In this document: in pieces, positions 59,430 to 64,000 of the stretch
Layout: each line of letters opens with the position of its first letter
Numbering within the stretch: the first letter of the stretch is position 1
Assembly: GCF_000004195.4 (NCBI RefSeq)
Contig: NC_030684.2
Coordinates: 66,213,892-66,277,891 of the forward strand
Direction of reading: 5' to 3'
Length of the DNA stretch: 64,000 nt
Source: Xenopus tropicalis
Lineage: Eukaryota; Chordata; Amphibia; Anura; Pipidae
Made by a program: the position numbers and the translations under genes
Notes under the pieces: generated by a model
Told to the model about the DNA's origin: nothing
Database searches by the model: none
What the model saw: only the letters and a program-made list of their open reading frames with translations

Positions 59430-59505
59430 CAGGTTTCATATAGACATAAAAGGTTAAACTTGATGGTCCTTTGTTTTTTCAGCATAACTTACTATATTAC
59501 TATAA
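59430..59505 (+). mobile_element. Diverged CR1 3'-end fragment
   Basis: AGGTTAAACTTGATGGTCC, TTTTTTCAGC and TTACTATATTACTAT match the CR1 3' terminus with several changes. Confidence 0.6.
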
Positions 59506-59611
59506 GGACAGTTATGGATTTCCAAAGTAAGACAAGCAGCATACAGGATTTATTGGCGGGCCAGCAAAACTAGTTAGATTCCATTCTAGCCAGAAGACAA
59601 ACATTAGTTTC

Positions 59612-59645
59612 ACAGTGTGTATATATATATATATATACACACTGT
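59612..59645 (+). repeat. 34-bp palindrome around a (TA)n tract
   Basis: ACAGTGTG...CACACTGT with a TA core; perfectly self-complementary. Confidence 0.85.
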
Positions 59646-59770
59646 ATATGTGTGTGTGTTAGGATGTGTGTTAGGACAAAAATCCAATTACATGAACAGA
59701 AAAACTTACTCAGAAATGAACGTTTTTGATGCACCACTGCAGCTTAATCCTCAGCCTACAATCAGACATT

Positions 59771-59782
59771 GCCATCTAGTGG
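59771..59782 (-). promoter_or_regulatory. CTCF-like motif (reverse)
   Basis: GCCATCTAGTGG, that is CCACTAGATGGC on the - strand. Its orientation is opposite to the LTR motif at 56498. Confidence 0.4.
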
Positions 59783-60307
59783 TTACAAATGTGCAAGCAC
59801 ACCAAAATGTAAGATGTTCTCAGTTTTATATGCATCGGCTCACACTCTTCCCAAGAATACTTTATTTTACATAAACTATTTAATAATTCCATCCATGAAG
59901 GACTGCACTGATATATTATCTGCCCTTGTAGTCCGTTTAACTTCAGTGGAAACCTATGATTCCAACTCTAATGCCAATATGAATTTTACAGCATTTTAGA
60001 CCAGAAGCTGCATGTGCTAGAAAAATCAAGCAGTTCCAATTTCAGAAGGTCCAACAGGGGTTCATATGTTACAGCCAAGAGTGCAACTGAGAAACTTCCC
60101 TTGGTTTAGGGAACACTTTGGCATAAACCCATGTTCTCAATTTTTCTTACCTGCAATGTAAATGAATAAACCTTGTTTGCTAGTAGTGGGAAATAAAGTC
60201 TAATTAAATTGCACATAGATACTCCATGCCTTCAGGAACCCCAAGCAAAAAAGCATGTATAATGCCACCAACACAAGGACAGGAACCAAGATCAAAGATC
60301 CAGACCA

Positions 60308-60339
60308 AAATTTGTTATATTTATAAATATAACAAATTT
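60308..60339 (+). repeat. Perfect 32-bp palindrome
   Basis: AAATTTGTTATATTTA followed by its exact reverse complement; not a simple TA run. Confidence 0.9.
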
Positions 60340-60693
60340 GTGTTTAAGAGTAATTCTCTTAATGCACAATTTTTGCACTAAAAAGTTTTGATTTGGGGAA
60401 ATGAGAAAATATTTTCATAAATTTCCCCCTTGCACCCGCTTATGTGGCAAAAAAATAGGGTCTGAACATGTCTGGTATAGGTAAGAAACATGGTGGCTTT
60501 TTCCATGGGTGCATTTTTTTGAGGGAAAAAATGTAGTTATTGGATTCACCCAGTGAATGGGACTTTCCTTATCCTTTAATAGACATGCCTTTTTTCTATT
60601 TCTATTATGCAACAATAAAAAGCACAACAGATTTGTTTAATAAAAGCAATACAATATTTTGTGCCAACATGTCTAAATTTGATTTCTTATCAA

Positions 60694-60893
60694 TAGTGAT
60701 GTGCAAATTTTTCGCCAGGCATGATTTGTAGTGAAATTCAGCAAATGTTTTCTCTCTCAAAAAAGTCACAAGCGCATAAAAAAAAAGTTGTGGTCACATC
60801 AAAAAAAAGTCATGTTTTTCACCATTTTGCAAATTTTTCCGAAGTTTTGCAAATTTTTCAGCAAAGTGAAATGGGACCGATTCACTCTCACTA
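60694..60893 (+). mobile_element. hAT-like MITE with near-perfect 8-bp duplication
   Basis: TAGTGATGTGCAAATTTTTC...CTCTCACTA flanked by CTTATCAA and CTTACCAA (one mismatch). Confidence 0.83.
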
Positions 60894-61611
60894 CTTACCA
60901 ATATCTAATGTAAATTCAGTTATTTCCTTTTAAAGGCATTGATTCCTGTTGAAATTGTTTCCAGGTTCTATTACTGACTCACTAAATAATTATCAGAAAT
61001 AAGTGTTGGGCACATGTTATAGCAACACTTTATGTGTGTAACACTTTTTATGAAGAAAACATGCAAATTCTTCTGAAAGCCTCCACAATAGTCTACACTG
61101 TACAGTCAACAGATATTTCCTAATTTATTTCCTCTTTAACACAGTAACATCAGTGCTATGCACTTACTGGAAAGTGGTGAGTGCAAGCCAAAAGAATGAT
61201 TAACTTAAAGGCTAGGTAATGCTATGTTATCTTAACAATGACAGATATGTCTTGAGTCACAACATCTTTAGTTGAAAATAAAGTTCAAATGAATGACCAA
61301 TCCAACAGATATTCAGCTAGCACAGTAGTCTTTAAGTCAAGAGTCCTTGATGGATTTCTTCTCTAGAGTATCTTAGTTGGAGACCTATGTGTAACTAAAA
61401 ACACACTCCTATGTAGGTTAAATTGAAAAGGTCTCCATAAAACCAGCAACACTGAAAAATACAAAACAAACTCACATGTATTCCATTACAAAATAAGACA
61501 AATTACCATTAAAAAACAAAGGCTGTATAAAATATTAATCAATGTCCTCAGAGCTGCCACTAATTTATTGTGCAAATAAAATGTAAAATCAGCACGCAGA
61601 ATCCATACTAA

Positions 61612-62175
61612 GGGGCACATTTACTTACCCACGAACGGGCCAAATGCGTCCGATTGCGTTTTTTTCGTAATGATCGGTATTTGGCGATTTTTCGGAAAAT
61701 TATCGCGACTTTTTCGTTGCCATTCCAAATGTTGCGCAAAATCTGGTGATTTTTTCGTAGCGTTAAAACTTGCCATTCCGAAAGTTGCGCAAAATTTTGG
61801 GGTTTTTTTCGTAGCGTTCGGATTCATTCAAGCTTCAGTATGGTGACTTTTCTTGGGCCAGGTTGGAGCTGCAGGGTGCCATTGAGTCCTATGGGAGGCT
61901 TCCAAAACCATGCTAAGTCTGAAAGTTTCGCCCGCCGCTTACGAGCGCTCAATACGAAAAAGTCCCGACAAGATACGAGCGAATCGTAATGGCTATGAAA
62001 AACTTGCGTTTTTTCGCGCAAATCGTATTGGTAACGAAAAAGTCGCGACAATTTCCGAAAAGTCGTAAAGGCGCCGAAAAAATCGCAAAAAATACGAAAA
62101 ACTCGCAAAATGTTCGTTTTCCAATCGGAATTTTTCCAATTCGGATTCGAATTCGTGTCTTAGTAAATCAGCCCC
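61612..62175 (+). mobile_element. Harbinger-like MITE flanked by TAA
   Basis: Ends GGGGCACATTTACTTA and AGTAAATCAGCCCC form inverted repeats, flanked by TAA at 61609-61611 and 62176-62178. Internal blocks such as TCCTATGGGAGGCTTCC are shared with 2487-2803. The several 60-94-residue frames here are by-products of the CpG-rich repeats. Confidence 0.82.
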
Positions 62176-62178
62176 TAA

Positions 62179-64000
62179 ATGTAGTAGTGGCACATTTCTA
62201 AATGTATTGTTATTTACTCCACTAAATTTATACCATTATTCTATATACATGTATCACTGCAGACCTATAAGTCAGTGAATTACAACAGAGAATACACTAT
62301 TGTGTAGAGATTGTCATAATGAACGTGTCGCATTCTAGTATAAAAACCTGTGTAAAACTGAACTACTTGAAAAATAGCTGCACAATTGCTAGAATTTACC
62401 TGGCTCTATAGCTATGTGCCATTTTACATGGTGCTAAATTAATAGTGTGTGGTGTATTCTAACACTAACTTCACACACCTTAGTGTGAACTTGTCTGATG
62501 TAGATTACTCTGGGGAGAAGTAAAATACAATACATGCAGAGGTCTGCAGCAAATGGATTTCTGTTGTGGTCTATGACAGGACATAAGTGACATACTCTAG
62601 ATTTACTGATGCAAGAATCACCAAATATGTCTAGGATGTCTAGGAGCTTTACAAGTGTAGTTCACCTATAAATAACCTAGTATAATATAGACAATGATAT
62701 TCTGAGACAGTTTGCAATTGGCCATCATTCTTTATTTCTGTTATGTATTTAGCATTCCAGTTAACAGCTTTTCATTTGGATTTTCAGGTCTTATTTTCCA
62801 TAACAACTAGGCAGTGGTTTGAATAAGAGACTGGAATAAGCATAGTAAAGGGACAGGATAGGTAATTAAGTAATACAATAACAATAACACTGTAGCCTCA
62901 CAGATCAATAGTTTTTGCCTGCTGGGGTCAGTGACCCCCTCTTTGAAAGCTGGAAAGAGTTAGAAGAGGTTGGCAAAAAAAACTCAAATTAAAAAGAATA
63001 ATGAAAACCAAATGCAAATCGCTAGGAATGGGTCATTCTATAATGTACTAAAAGTTAACTAAAAGGTGAACCACCCCTTTAACACCTTAGGACAGAATGG
63101 AGCTTGAACACCAAACACACACTCAGCTGAACTAACATATCTATCTTGATAAATAATTTAGATTGTAAGATCTGTTGAGTAAGCATTCACTCACCTCCTG
63201 TATCAGTTACTATAGGGCTAATTAATAATCCATCCTCTAATTTCTAGGTTATATCTTATTGATTGGGCGAGTGCAGTTTTAGTACAAAGGTTGGAAAGGA
63301 CAGTGGGCACCCCTGTTTGGTACCATTTAAAATTGAAAATTGTTCTGATAGTGTACCCTAAGTGAGAACTGCTGCACATAGAATTGAATAAAGACTCAGT
63401 CATCAGTATCAGGTTTATATAACTTTGTGGGAACTGAATTTTTTTTTTTTTTTAGATACCACCAGTGCACTCAAAGGCTTTTTCTGCATCTAGTGAAGTA
63501 AAAAAGGTACCTACAAATCCTTTGTGGCTTGAATAATATTTAAACACCTGTAACTTCATTTAAACAACCTATAACTTCATAGCAACACTAAGCAAAAATA
63601 TTAGTCTTTAATATAGACATAAACTAGGTTCTTTTCCTGGTTTGAGTAATGTAGCAATTGTTACTCCCAGCATCTCTTTAGGCCATTTAGAAAATCACCT
63701 GCTTCTTTATATAACATTAATAGCTGGGGAGTAAATACATTTATAAATCTTATAATTTATACCTGTTATTAACATCCATTTGGCTCAGGAGTTGAGAAGT
63801 TTTATTGATGATATTGGTTTTTGCTCTTTGCTTTCTCTACATATTTGCCAACAATTTAGCCATTTTATTCTCTTGGGAGTAATATTTAGACATTATAGGG
63901 GGCATTTATCAACATTTGGATTTTTGTGGTTTTTTTAGTTTTTTGAAAAGACAAATAAACTCATTTCCATGAATGTTAGTCATTTCTCAAAATATCTGAA
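62179..64000. other. No gene seen at the right end
   Basis: AT-rich sequence with the T2-type MITE at 62845 and a MITE left end at 63899 that leaves the window. Confidence 0.6.
62845..63082 (+). mobile_element. T2-type MITE
   Basis: GTAAAGGGACAGGATAGG at the left and AACCACCCCTTTAA at the right; internal AGCTGGAAAGAG and AAAACTC blocks are shared with the start of the 18.1-kb duplication. Confidence 0.7.

Noticed and set aside
61621..62201. Several overlapping frames of 66-94 residues
   Set aside because: All fall in one Harbinger-like MITE with TTTTTCG repeats.
1..64000. tRNA, snRNA, microRNA or CRISPR-like arrays
   Set aside because: No cloverleaf, snRNA motif or spaced direct-repeat array could be recognised; the hairpins found are explained as MITEs or palindromes.

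Overview
The window is vertebrate genomic DNA: AT-rich, intron-poor in coding content, and packed with transposable elements. The repeats point to a clawed frog (Xenopus). They include TTAA-flanked, T2-type palindromic MITEs (ends TTAAAGG...), CR1 LINEs with TATGTAAC tails, and several other MITE families. I cannot separate X. tropicalis from X. laevis by eye.

The only host gene I can support is the 3' part of htr2c (serotonin receptor 2C) on the + strand. It has an internal exon at 38524-38724 (TM3 to the start of TM4), a 2,978-bp intron, and a last coding exon at 41703-42538 (TM4 to the C-terminal SCV). No exon for the N-terminus, TM1 or TM2 is visible, so positions 1-38523 are probably htr2c intron. 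No second host gene is visible downstream to 64000.

The best-preserved element is a complete CR1 LINE in sense orientation at about 8834-13725. It has two tandem 294-bp promoter-like 5' monomers, each with a TATA-like box. ORF1 carries a zinc motif, a coiled coil and an SGNH esterase; ORF2 carries an AP endonuclease and a reverse transcriptase; a conserved 3' hairpin and octamer tail follow. ORF2 has no ATG before its endonuclease. The ORF1 stop is preceded by TTTAAAC placed so that a -1 ribosomal frameshift leads exactly into ORF2. A 5'-truncated second CR1 lies on the - strand at 49175-50823 and split a TA-flanked MITE.

Other layout: Harbinger-like, hAT-like (8-bp duplications) and TA-flanked MITEs at 2.5-5.8, 14.9-15.7, 18-21.8, 25.7-26.3, 29.3, 31.5, 33.1, 34.7, 43.6-46.2, 51, 57.8-58.8, 60.7 and 61.6-62.2 kb; a 1.1-1.2-kb tandem duplication at 18.1-20.4 kb; an L2/Rex-like LINE 3' end at 30.5-31.0 kb (-); a decayed Ty3/gypsy element with one LTR at 53.4-55.8 kb (-); and a solo LTR at 56.4-57.4 kb (+) containing a CTCF-like motif beside its TATA box. 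The htr2c exon also lacks features of the mammalian editing region (no site B, no GU1 donor, no obvious intronic complement).
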